Source of the DNA: Motilimonas sp. E26
Lineage (GTDB): Bacteria; Pseudomonadota; Gammaproteobacteria; Enterobacterales; CBDFNC01
Length of the DNA: 64,000 nt
Direction: 5' to 3'
Assembly: GCF_021278025.1 (NCBI RefSeq)
Contig: NZ_JAIBHJ010000001.1
Span: 1 to 64,000, forward strand
Positions 17,299 to 25,446 of the stretch are shown piece after piece; the stretch's first letter is position 1, and each line of letters begins with the position of its first letter. The notes beneath the pieces were generated by a model that was not told where the DNA came from, made no database searches, and was given only the letters and a program-made list of their open reading frames with translations. The position numbers and the translations under genes were made by a program.

Positions 17299-17703
17299 AT
17301 GAAGATCATTCCTATCAAAGCAGCTTGTGGCATTACTGGTTTTGAGTCACCTGCTGCCACTTATACTGAGCAAGGGTTAACACTTGATGAATTGTTAATT
17401 GAACATCCCAGTGCTACTTTTATTGGCCGTGCGTGTGGCGACAGCATGCGTAATGTGGGCATCATGGACAATGACATATTAATTGTTGACCGAGCTTATC
17501 GCTATGCGCATTTAGATGTAGTGGTGGCTAATTACAATGGTAATTTTGTTTGTAAAATCATAGATATAAAGAATAAACGATTGATCTCTGGCAATGAGAG
17601 TGAAGCAGATATCATGATTCACGAACACGATGAATTTGTGATTGAAGGGGTGGTCACCCGCTCTATCCGGTTACATAAACCCAGTCATTTATTACTGGAA
17701 TAA
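17299..17703 (+). CDS. umuD: UmuD-like SOS mutagenesis protein
   Basis: The 134-residue protein is a LexA-like S24 peptidase fold. RecA-stimulated self-cleavage should occur at Cys10-Gly11 (KAACGITGF). The catalytic Ser49 (GDSM) and Lys86 (CKIID) are 37 residues apart, as in E. coli UmuD. Cleaved UmuD' dimers bind UmuC to make DNA polymerase V. The gene is directly behind a LexA box and its stop codon overlaps the umuC start by one base. Confidence 0.95.
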   Translation: MKIIPIKAACGITGFESPAATYTEQGLTLDELLIEHPSATFIGRACGDSMRNVGIMDNDILIVDRAYRYAHLDVVVANYNGNFVCKIIDIKNKRLISGNESEADIMIHEHDEFVIEGVVTRSIRLHKPSHLLLE

Positions 17704-18962
17704 TGGTCATGTTTGCCTTAGTCGACATTAACGGCTTCTATGCCTACGCCGAAGCCGTATTTGATTTATCATTACGCCATCGTCCCATCATTGTATTAAC
17801 CAATAACGACGGTTGTGTATGTGCCATGAATCGACAAGCCAAGGCTCTGAACATTCCCCGCTTTGCGCCCTACTTTAAAGTAAAACAGCAATGTGAACGC
17901 CACGGTGTTGCTGTTCGCTCTAGCAACTATGAGTTATATGCAGATTTATCTAATAAGTTCAGTAACCTACTAACCCAATTTTGTAGCGATATGCATGTTT
18001 ATTCGATCGATGAAGTATTCCTGAATTTATCTGGCATGACAAAGCTTTGGCCTGATTTAACCTTGTTGGGTCATGCTATTCGCCGCTGCATTTGGACCCA
18101 ACTGCGCTTACCGGTTTGTGTCGGTATTGCCAACACCCTCACTCTGGCCAAAGCAGCTAACCATGCGGCAAAGAAAATACCGGAATATCAAGGTGTATGT
18201 ACCATACATAGTGTTAAGCAACGCCAAGCTATTTTAACGCAAATGTCCCCGCAAGATGTTTGGGGAGTAGGCCGACGCATAGCCAAACGCTTGCCGTTAC
18301 TAGCCGTGAACAATGCCTTTGAGCTAGCGCAAATGAACCCCCATTTTGCCCGCGCCCATTTTAATATTGACATGGCGAACACCGTTCGTGAACTTAATGG
18401 CGACGCTGTTAAAACATGGGATAAAGTCAGAGCGGATAAACAGCAAATATTCTCAACACGAAGTTTTGGCGAACGGGTAACAGATGCCCAGTCATTAAAT
18501 CAAGCCTTAGTACAACATGGCGCCATTGCCGCCAAAAAGGCGCGCGAGCAAGGTAGTTTATGTCACACTATGATGGCCTTTGCAGCCTCATCACCGTTTG
18601 ATGACAAACCAAGAGCATTTAAACACTTTCACCATTTTCATGTCGCCACCAATGACACCACTGTGATTGCCAACGCCTTAACCGATAACTTACACAAATT
18701 ATTCCAACCAGGCGTTCCCTACTACCGTGTTGGCGTTGGGTTACTTGAACTCGCAAATGAGCAACATCAACAGCTTGATATGTTCAGTGGCAGTAAAAAC
18801 AACCCCGCTCTGATGCAATGCATCGACACCATCAATGCGCGTTTTGGTCAATGTATCACCGTCGCAGGTGAAGGAATAACTAAACCTTGGTCAATGAAAC
18901 GTAATTTTTTATCGCCCCAATACACCACACGATGGCAGCATATTCCTAAAATTCGCTGTTAA
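17703..18962 (+). CDS. umuC: DNA polymerase V catalytic subunit UmuC
   Basis: A Y-family translesion polymerase of 419 residues (E. coli UmuC 422). It starts FALVDINGFYAYAEAVF with the first catalytic Asp, has VLTNNDGCVCAMNRQAK and YSIDEVFLNLSG (catalytic Asp-Glu), and a C-terminal part with QLDMFSG, close to the beta-clamp binding motif QLNLF. The ATG at 17703 overlaps the umuD stop codon; ATG 17709 is possible. It overlaps the convergent LysR gene by four bases at the 3' end. Confidence 0.96.
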   Translation: MVMFALVDINGFYAYAEAVFDLSLRHRPIIVLTNNDGCVCAMNRQAKALNIPRFAPYFKVKQQCERHGVAVRSSNYELYADLSNKFSNLLTQFCSDMHVYSIDEVFLNLSGMTKLWPDLTLLGHAIRRCIWTQLRLPVCVGIANTLTLAKAANHAAKKIPEYQGVCTIHSVKQRQAILTQMSPQDVWGVGRRIAKRLPLLAVNNAFELAQMNPHFARAHFNIDMANTVRELNGDAVKTWDKVRADKQQIFSTRSFGERVTDAQSLNQALVQHGAIAAKKAREQGSLCHTMMAFAASSPFDDKPRAFKHFHHFHVATNDTTVIANALTDNLHKLFQPGVPYYRVGVGLLELANEQHQQLDMFSGSKNNPALMQCIDTINARFGQCITVAGEGITKPWSMKRNFLSPQYTTRWQHIPKIRC

Positions 18963-19828
18963 GCCAAATGCTCAAGTAAAGCGGTTACTTTCTTTGTTAA
19001 ATAATCCCGGTGCGGATAGATCGCATAAATCCCCAATAAAGGCGATTGATACTGGGGTAAAACAACTGTCAGAGTGTCACTTTCTAAAAAAGGAGCAGCT
19101 GCAAAATCAGGAAGCAAAGCGATTCCAATGCCAGATGCAGCAGCCATTGCCGCTGCCGCGGCGCTATTGACTTCAAGCTGAGCATTAACTCGAACTTGCT
19201 CTGTATGACCATTAATTAGCAACGCCCACTTACTGCCCTCGCGGCGATTAGTGTCTACAACACAAGGTAAATCAGCCAGCTGCGAGAGCTTTTCAATCGG
19301 GGCATGGCGATCAATGAATGCTGGGCTAGCCACGAGCATTTGCTGACACAACCCTATTTTACGTGCAATCAAGTTCGAGTCGTCTAACCGACCAATCCGA
19401 AATGCCAAATCAAAACCGGCGGCAATGAGGTCAACATAATGATCATTAAGCACGAGTTCAATTTTCAGCTTGGGATGCAACTTCATAAAAGAAGGCAACG
19501 TTGCCATTAGTGTGGTTTCAGCAAAAGTATGAGGAGCACTAATACGTAAGCGCCCTGTTAATGAATCATTCCCGGTCGGGTTAAGCTGAAATAAACTATC
19601 CACTTGCTCGATAATAACCAAAGCATGCTGGTAAACATGGGAGCCCTGTTCAGTGATATGAATTGCCCGAGTGGTGCGATTGAACAAGCGAATATTAAGT
19701 AATACTTCAAGTTGAGCAACCTGCTTACTCACAATAGATTTAGTTTTCCCTAAATGCCGCGCAGCCGCAGTAAAGCTCCCCAACTCCACCACAGCAATAA
19801 ATGTACGAAACAGTCCTAGTTGATTCAC
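18959..19828 (-). CDS. LysR-family transcription regulator
   Basis: From GTG 19828 the product is 289 residues, normal for the family. It begins VNQLGLFRTFIAVVELGSFTAAARHLGKTKSIVSKQVAQLE, the winged helix-turn-helix, followed by a substrate-binding domain from about residue 90 of the AaeR/DhcR type. A longer frame from 19933 would add 35 residues before the DNA-binding domain, which is not usual. It is divergent from the hydroquinone reductase gene with a 131-bp gap, so that operon is its likely target. Confidence 0.9.
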   Translation of the reverse strand: MNQLGLFRTFIAVVELGSFTAAARHLGKTKSIVSKQVAQLEVLLNIRLFNRTTRAIHITEQGSHVYQHALVIIEQVDSLFQLNPTGNDSLTGRLRISAPHTFAETTLMATLPSFMKLHPKLKIELVLNDHYVDLIAAGFDLAFRIGRLDDSNLIARKIGLCQQMLVASPAFIDRHAPIEKLSQLADLPCVVDTNRREGSKWALLINGHTEQVRVNAQLEVNSAAAAAMAAASGIGIALLPDFAAAPFLESDTLTVVLPQYQSPLLGIYAIYPHRDYLTKKVTALLEHLA

Positions 19829-19959
19829 TTCATTGTCTCTTTTTAGTAAACAATGTTTCCATAATAATCCGCATTGTTTATTTAAGGAAGATGTCAAATA
19901 CTGGCTATATCTGATAGAGGCATAAATGAACACTCAATAAAGTAGTAAAAGGAGAACTC

Positions 19960-20958
19960 ATGTTAGTCAATGGGCATTGGCAAGCGGCTTGGGATCCGTA
20001 CCAAGAAACAGATGATCAAGGCAACTTTAAGCGAGAGGCTGCCAGCTTTAGACATTGGATTACACCTGATGGCTCAGCGGGCCCAACGGGTAATAAAGGG
20101 TTTAAGGCAGAAGCCGGTCGTTATCACTTATATGTCGCGTATATTTGTCCGTGGGCGTCGCGTATACTGGCATTAGTCAAACTTAAGCAATTAGAAGATG
20201 TTATATCCATCAGTGTGGTCGAGCCATATTTAACCGACTTTGGCTGGTGCTTTGCTGGTGTTGAATCACGTCATGTTAGCGGTGCCACTGAAGACCATTT
20301 GCACCAAAAACCATACTTATATCAACTCTATTTACTCGCAGAGCCTATGATGACGGGCCGTGCAACAGTGCCCGTATTATGGGATAAAAAGCAAAACACC
20401 ATAGTCAACAATGAGTCTGCTGACATTCTGGCAATGCTGGATAACGCCTTTACCCCCTGGGCAAAAAATAAAACAAATTTACGTCCTATTGAACAATTAG
20501 ATCAGCTGAACCAGCTTAATGAATATTTATATACTGAGTTAAATAACGGTGTTTACCGAGCAGGTTTTGCCCAATCGCAGCAAGCCTATGAAACGGCGGT
20601 TGATGACGTATTTCATGCCCTTGAAGAGCTAGAAAACAGACTCTCTGATGGTCGATTATTTCTACTTGGCCAGCATTTAACAGAAGCTGATATACGGCTA
20701 TTTGTCACACTCGTTCGATTTGACTGTGTCTATCATGACTTATTCAAATGCAATATTAAACCAATCCGAGACTACATCTGGTTAAGTCACTATTTATCCC
20801 GTTTATTCTACGACCATGAACTAGGGGAAACAGTGCACTTTGATCATATCAAGCAAGGCTATTACTCAGTTAAAGCATTAAATCCAAATGGTGTCGTTCC
20901 GAGTGGGCCAATCACGAACAGAATCGTAAACAAGGTGAAAAAAAGCCATGACCACTAA
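19960..20958 (+). CDS. yqjG: Glutathionyl-hydroquinone reductase (Xi-class GST)
   Basis: The 332-residue protein resembles E. coli YqjG and yeast Ecm4, which reduce glutathionyl-hydroquinones to hydroquinones. The catalytic Cys is in YICPWASRI near residue 65, after AEAGRYHLYVAY. It has VPVLWDKKQNTIVNNESADI of the thioredoxin-like domain and a helical C-terminus with FLLGQHLTEADIRLF and the dimerising VRFDCVYHDLFKCN motif. AAGGAG precedes the ATG. It overlaps the next gene by 11 bases, so the two are probably co-translated. Confidence 0.93.
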   Translation: MLVNGHWQAAWDPYQETDDQGNFKREAASFRHWITPDGSAGPTGNKGFKAEAGRYHLYVAYICPWASRILALVKLKQLEDVISISVVEPYLTDFGWCFAGVESRHVSGATEDHLHQKPYLYQLYLLAEPMMTGRATVPVLWDKKQNTIVNNESADILAMLDNAFTPWAKNKTNLRPIEQLDQLNQLNEYLYTELNNGVYRAGFAQSQQAYETAVDDVFHALEELENRLSDGRLFLLGQHLTEADIRLFVTLVRFDCVYHDLFKCNIKPIRDYIWLSHYLSRLFYDHELGETVHFDHIKQGYYSVKALNPNGVVPSGPITNRIVNKVKKSHDH

Positions 20959-21718
20959 AATAGCGCCCGCTTTTTTTCTTTCGCATGGTTCGCCAATGCG
21001 TGTGATTGAGCAAAGTGCGGCCAATTCTTTTTTAAGGAAGCTAAGTCATAACATAGCTATACCTAAAGCGATTGTGATTGTATCACCCCACTGGGAAACG
21101 CAGGGAGTGGCTTTTACCCAGCAGAATAATTTAGCGACCATACATGATTTTTGGGGGGTTCCACCTCAGTTAAGTGAAATTATTTACCCTGCACAGTCAA
21201 ATCATGAGTTACAACAACACCTTTCAAATTGCCTGACGGCGAAAAATATTAGCCACAGAGGTATAGCTAGAGGGCTAGATCACGGTGCATGGTCCGTTTT
21301 ATACCTCATGTACCCAAACGCAGATATTCCTACTGTCGGCCTAAGCCTGCCAAAAAACTTCAGTTTAAAACAGTTACATCAATTAGGGGAGGCATTAATA
21401 CCGCTTAGAAAACAAGGCATTATGATTATTACAACCGGTATGATTACCCATAATTTATCCGAATTTTCAACATCAGGCGAGCCCAGTGAATGGGCCAAAT
21501 TATTTAGCCAATGGCTGAAAGAAAAAGTGAGCAAAAACGACATAGCAAGCTTATTGCAATATCGCAGCCTAGCACCAGCCGCGGCTTTATCCCATCCAAC
21601 AGATGAACACTTACGCCCATTGTTTATTGCACTTGGCGCAGGAGCCGGAAATAAAGCTTCATTGATCCATGAATCGTGGGAGTTAAAAAATGGCAACAAC
21701 ACCAGTTGGCAATGGTAA
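20948..21718 (+). CDS. DODA-type (YgiD) extradiol aromatic-ring dioxygenase
   Basis: A 256-residue LigB-like protein close to E. coli YgiD (4,5-DOPA dioxygenase). Metal-binding histidines are expected in FFLSHGSPM, VIVSPHWET and the LDHGAWSVLYLMYP block; the catalytic His is in ITTGMITHNL. Such enzymes split catechols and need zinc or iron. The coupling to a glutathionyl-hydroquinone reductase and a LysR regulator fits detoxification of quinones or catechols, which is an inference from context. Confidence 0.9.
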   Translation: MTTKIAPAFFLSHGSPMRVIEQSAANSFLRKLSHNIAIPKAIVIVSPHWETQGVAFTQQNNLATIHDFWGVPPQLSEIIYPAQSNHELQQHLSNCLTAKNISHRGIARGLDHGAWSVLYLMYPNADIPTVGLSLPKNFSLKQLHQLGEALIPLRKQGIMIITTGMITHNLSEFSTSGEPSEWAKLFSQWLKEKVSKNDIASLLQYRSLAPAAALSHPTDEHLRPLFIALGAGAGNKASLIHESWELKNGNNTSWQW

Positions 21719-21805
21719 TAATAACGGCACATAAGTTTCCATTCGCCTTTCAACTGAAACACGGTAAAATATCATTAAGTTTTGTTTCATTGTGGATTTA
21801 CCCTT

Positions 21806-22360
21806 ATGTCATCCTTAGCAGATCAGTTATTAAAATCAGGCCTAGTGTCTAAACAGGCCGCGCGTAATGCTCAGTCTGAAAAGCGTAAAAAAAATAAACA
21901 AAAAAAGAAAAAAGGCACAATAGAAAAGACCGAGGTACAGCTTGAAGTTGAGAAGGCTGCCCTAGAACAAAAGCTCAAGGACGACGCCCTTAACGAGCAA
22001 AAAAGAGTCGCGGCAGCAGCTAAAGAGCAACAAGAGCGCGTAAAACAAATTATTTTACGTAACGCCTTGAAAGACACTGAAGGTGAAATTGAATATAAAT
22101 TTACCTTTGAAAATGTAATTAAAAAGCTATGGGTAACCCCTAAATTGCAACAAGATCTCATTAAGGGTCTGTTAGCAGTTGTAACAGTAGACGAACGCTT
22201 TTATATCGTACTGGATCAAGTCGCTCAGCGCTTGAATACTATTGACGAAAGTGCGGTAGTATTACTGCATGAGAAAAGCGCAGCAACCCAAGCGCAAATT
22301 GATGAAGAAGTGGATGACCCTTATGCAGGTTATGAAATTCCTGATGATCTGATGTGGTAA
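21806..22360 (+). CDS. YaiL-like DUF2058 protein
   Basis: The 184-residue cytoplasmic protein starts MSSLADQLLKSGLVSKQAA, the usual DUF2058 opening. It has a very basic Lys-rich stretch (residues 25-45), a charged coiled coil (45-90), and a C-terminal domain beginning EYKFTFENVIKKLWVTP. E. coli YaiL (179 aa) is described as nucleoprotein-associated but its role is open. The ATG at 21806 is preferred over an upstream TTG. The gene ends at a strong terminator. Confidence 0.88.
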   Translation: MSSLADQLLKSGLVSKQAARNAQSEKRKKNKQKKKKGTIEKTEVQLEVEKAALEQKLKDDALNEQKRVAAAAKEQQERVKQIILRNALKDTEGEIEYKFTFENVIKKLWVTPKLQQDLIKGLLAVVTVDERFYIVLDQVAQRLNTIDESAVVLLHEKSAATQAQIDEEVDDPYAGYEIPDDLMW

Positions 22361-22377
22361 TGCCATAAGCATTTTTG

Positions 22378-22408
22378 CGATGGGTCCAGGCTTACCTTGG
22401 ACCCATCG
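22378..22408. terminator. Bidirectional terminator between the DUF2058 gene and pilU
   Basis: CGATGGGTCCAGG (22378-22390) pairs with CCTTGGACCCATCG (22395-22408), with a single bulge. ATTTTTG lies on the left and AAAAG on the right, so it suits both converging genes. Confidence 0.85.
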
Positions 22409-22414
22409 AAAAGT

Positions 22415-23581
22415 CTATAAATCCGGCTCTTCCGGATCGTCCATCGGCTCTAAACTCAGCGATAAACCCGATGACGTCGTCATGGTTTCTCCGTCTGATG
22501 TATTACTCTCCTCGCCTTGGCCTTTGTGATACAACTTAAAACGCAAACGTAAGTTGTTTGGTGAATCGGAATATTTAATCGCTTCTTCTTCAGTAATACG
22601 TCCTTCAATTGTTAAGTCAAACAAAGCCATATCAAAGGTTTTCATGCCTAGCTCTTTTGATTTTTCCATCACTTCTTTAAGTAAACTAAAATCACCGCGC
22701 CTAACCATGTCACGCACAGTTGGACTGCCTAGCATCACTTCAACCGCCGCGCAACGTTTCCCATCAACAGTCGGCACTAAGCGTTGTGACACAAAGGCAC
22801 GTAAATTGTTACCTAAATCATTAAGTAGTTGTGGACGGCGCTCTTCTGGGAAGAAGTTAATAATACGATCCAATGCTTGGTTGGCGTTATTAGCGTGAAG
22901 GGTCGAAATAGCTAAATGACCTGTTTCAGCAAAGGCTAATGCATGCTCCATCGTTTCGCGATCGCGGATCTCGCCAATAAGGATCACATCGGGAGCCTGG
23001 CGCAGGGTATTTTTGAGCGCGGCATGAAAGCTTCGCGTGTCTACCCCTACTTCACGCTGGTTAATAATGCTTTTTTTATGCTGGTGAACATATTCAATCG
23101 GATCTTCAATGGTGATGATATGACCACCTTGAGTATTATTACGATGGTCAATTAAGGCCGCGAGAGATGTCGACTTACCCGATCCTGTACCGCCGACAAA
23201 TAACACTAAGCCCGTTTTGGTTAAAATCACCTCTTTTAGCACTTCTGGCAGCTTAAGATCCTCAAACCGAGGAATATCCATTTTGATGTTACGGGCAACA
23301 ATTGATATTTCATTACGCTGCTTGAAAATGTTAACACGAAAGCGCCCTACACCATGAATAGACAAAGCCAAGTTCATTTCAAGCTCTTGATCAAAAATAA
23401 TTTTTTGTTCGCCATCCATAATAGAATAGGCTATTTCTTCTATTTGACCTGGCTCAAAGCGCGTTTTATCAATGGGTTTTAATACACCTTGAAACTTGCC
23501 ACAAGCGGGCGCGCCGGTGGATAGGTAAAGATCGGAACCATCGTTATTCGCTAAGATTTTTAGCATTTGTTCAAACTGCAT
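22415..23581 (-). CDS. pilU: Type IV pilus retraction ATPase PilU
   Basis: A 388-residue GspE/PilT-type hexameric ATPase. It begins MQFEQMLKILANNDGSDLYLSTGAPACG and has Walker A GGTGSGKST, the Asp box ITIEDPIEYVH, Walker B VILIGEIRDRETM and the His box HLAISTLHANN. The long acidic C-terminal tail after residue 340 is typical of PilU rather than PilT. PilU helps PilT retract pili. In many relatives pilT and pilU are neighbours; here pilU stands alone with GGAG before its ATG. Confidence 0.9.
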   Translation of the reverse strand: MQFEQMLKILANNDGSDLYLSTGAPACGKFQGVLKPIDKTRFEPGQIEEIAYSIMDGEQKIIFDQELEMNLALSIHGVGRFRVNIFKQRNEISIVARNIKMDIPRFEDLKLPEVLKEVILTKTGLVLFVGGTGSGKSTSLAALIDHRNNTQGGHIITIEDPIEYVHQHKKSIINQREVGVDTRSFHAALKNTLRQAPDVILIGEIRDRETMEHALAFAETGHLAISTLHANNANQALDRIINFFPEERRPQLLNDLGNNLRAFVSQRLVPTVDGKRCAAVEVMLGSPTVRDMVRRGDFSLLKEVMEKSKELGMKTFDMALFDLTIEGRITEEEAIKYSDSPNNLRLRFKLYHKGQGEESNTSDGETMTTSSGLSLSLEPMDDPEEPDL

Positions 23582-23632
23582 TGTTTACTCCAAGCCCTAC
23601 AACAAAATGGGCTAACTAGGTTAAATAATTAA

Positions 23633-24520
23633 TTATCGAGCTTGCCCAGCGTTTTTGATTAAAGGATCAAACTGGGCTTTAAAATGGGTCATAGCTTGTT
23701 CAGTGGCCCGAGTGAGCTGCGGATTTTTTAGCTCAATCATATTACGTTCTGTTAGGTTTAACTGAGTTAATGATAAGCCAAATTGAGCTTCAAACATCTT
23801 ATGGTAATCACCTGAATCATAAACTTTTTGCAAACCTAATGACAATCGTTCAGCCAACCGCGGGTTCGCTTTATTGACAAAATAAAATAAGGGAAAGGGG
23901 TAATAAATCACAAAATTATTTTCAATCGCCAGCCCCTTATTTGGATGACTGGCTAACTCCTGAACTATTTCATTGGCTCCACGAGAAAAACAATCAAATC
24001 TACCCACACTCAGTTGATCAAATAAAATAGCGTATTTGGTACTTTTCCACAGGGTTAAACCGTTAGCTTCCATTATCGAGGTATCAGGCCAATCTTGATG
24101 CTGACCAATCACCAGATGAGAATCAATTAGTTGCCTTAAGCTTGCCAAACCATTAAAACGCGATTGTTTACCATTTTGAATTAAACAAACGCGATAACTC
24201 AACAAGGTGCCAGTCACGGGAAACCGCACTGGTATCGCAACACTTTCGCGAAACTTATTGGGCCCAAAAACGGCAATGTCAATGGTCGGTTGCTGCGCTA
24301 AATGGCGAATAACTCGGCCTTGTTCCATCGCGTCTGTGGCCACCAGCTCATAATCGCCAAACTCACTTTTAGTCACGTCTAACGCTTTAATCAAAAGCTC
24401 AGGCACAATGCTATTAGGGTGCGAAAGTAATTGCTCCCACACTACAATTTTTTCTTTCTCAGCCCATGCGTCAACACTAACAATGTAAGCTAAGAGTAAA
24501 CAACTTCTTAAGAAAACCAT
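23633..24520 (-). CDS. Periplasmic solute-binding protein (PhnD/SBP-like)
   Basis: A signal peptide (MVFLRSCLLLAYIVSVDAWA) leads a 295-residue protein with the type II periplasmic binding fold: VVATDAMEQGRVIRHL-like region, DIAVFGPNKF, a hinge, then YYPFPLFYFVNKANPRLAERLSLGLQKVYDSGDYHKMF, a common ending of family 3 or PhnD-like proteins. No transporter genes are nearby. It is divergent from the PdsR-like regulator with 227 bases between. It may be a ligand sensor for that system rather than a transport protein; this is a guess. Confidence 0.75.
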   Translation of the reverse strand: MVFLRSCLLLAYIVSVDAWAEKEKIVVWEQLLSHPNSIVPELLIKALDVTKSEFGDYELVATDAMEQGRVIRHLAQQPTIDIAVFGPNKFRESVAIPVRFPVTGTLLSYRVCLIQNGKQSRFNGLASLRQLIDSHLVIGQHQDWPDTSIMEANGLTLWKSTKYAILFDQLSVGRFDCFSRGANEIVQELASHPNKGLAIENNFVIYYPFPLFYFVNKANPRLAERLSLGLQKVYDSGDYHKMFEAQFGLSLTQLNLTERNMIELKNPQLTRATEQAMTHFKAQFDPLIKNAGQAR

Positions 24521-24747
24521 ATACTTGCCTTAATTCCTTTCGGATAAATTCTGACAGCTAGTGAGCAACCGTCTTTGCCAACAAAACGGTCTTTATTAAT
24601 ATTAGAACGAACCGTCCGAAGAGACCCTAATAACAATTAATTAACGTGATCTTACTGGCAAACTAACAGAATAAAATGTGACTATTTTATTATTAAGCAA
24701 AACTGCTAACATGCATACGGTAAATCACTGATAAATAGGAAAAGTGA

Positions 24748-25446
24748 ATGAAGCGCCAGATAGCGTTAGTTGAAGATGAAGCCGCCATCGCAGCCAATTA
24801 TAAAGCGGCCTTTGAGCGCTTGGGTTTTAACGTTAATATTTATACCACCCGTGCTCAAGCCTTGGATGAGTTTGCCAGTAAAGGCTTGCCCGATTTAGCC
24901 ATTATTGATGTTGGACTGGCAGATGAGTATGAAGGTGGCTTTGATCTTTGTCGTCAGCTACGAGAACAATCGGCCACCCTGCCGATTATTTTTCTCACCG
25001 CAAGAGACAGTGAACTCGATGAAGTATCCGGCTTACGCTTAGGCGCGGATGATTACTTAACTAAAGATATCAGTCTGCCGCAAATGGTCGCACGTGTAAA
25101 AGCCCTACTTCGCCGCGTTGATGCGTTGAATAATCAAATAAATTCACCGAGTGATTCACTAACACGGGGCCCGATGCTAATCGACAACTTAACCATGACC
25201 ATCAGCTGGCAAGGTCAACCGGTGGAATTAACACTGACCGAGTTTTGGATCGTACATGCATTGGCGAAATATCCAGGCCAAGTAAAATCAAGACAGCAAC
25301 TGATGGACGCAGCTAACGTGGTTCAAGATGACAACACCATTACCACACACATCAAGCGGATCAGACAAAAATTCAAATCCCTTGATCAGTCCTTTGATCA
25401 TATTCGCACCGCTTACGGCATGGGTTATCGCTGGAGCGCGGAGTGA
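24748..25446 (+). CDS. PdsR-like response regulator (proteobacterial dedicated sortase system type)
   Basis: The 232-residue protein has an OmpR-type layout: receiver with D54 (IIDVGLADEYEGG) and a C-terminal winged helix (ELTLTEFWIVHALAKYPGQVKSRQQLMDAANV to GMGYRWSAE). The stretches DEYEGGFDLCRQLRE and FLTARDSELDEVSGLRLGADDYLTKDISLPQ match what I recall of TIGR03787, the regulator linked to marine sortases. Its last bases overlap the kinase GTG. No sortase or LPXTG target is in the window. Confidence 0.82.
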   Translation: MKRQIALVEDEAAIAANYKAAFERLGFNVNIYTTRAQALDEFASKGLPDLAIIDVGLADEYEGGFDLCRQLREQSATLPIIFLTARDSELDEVSGLRLGADDYLTKDISLPQMVARVKALLRRVDALNNQINSPSDSLTRGPMLIDNLTMTISWQGQPVELTLTEFWIVHALAKYPGQVKSRQQLMDAANVVQDDNTITTHIKRIRQKFKSLDQSFDHIRTAYGMGYRWSAE

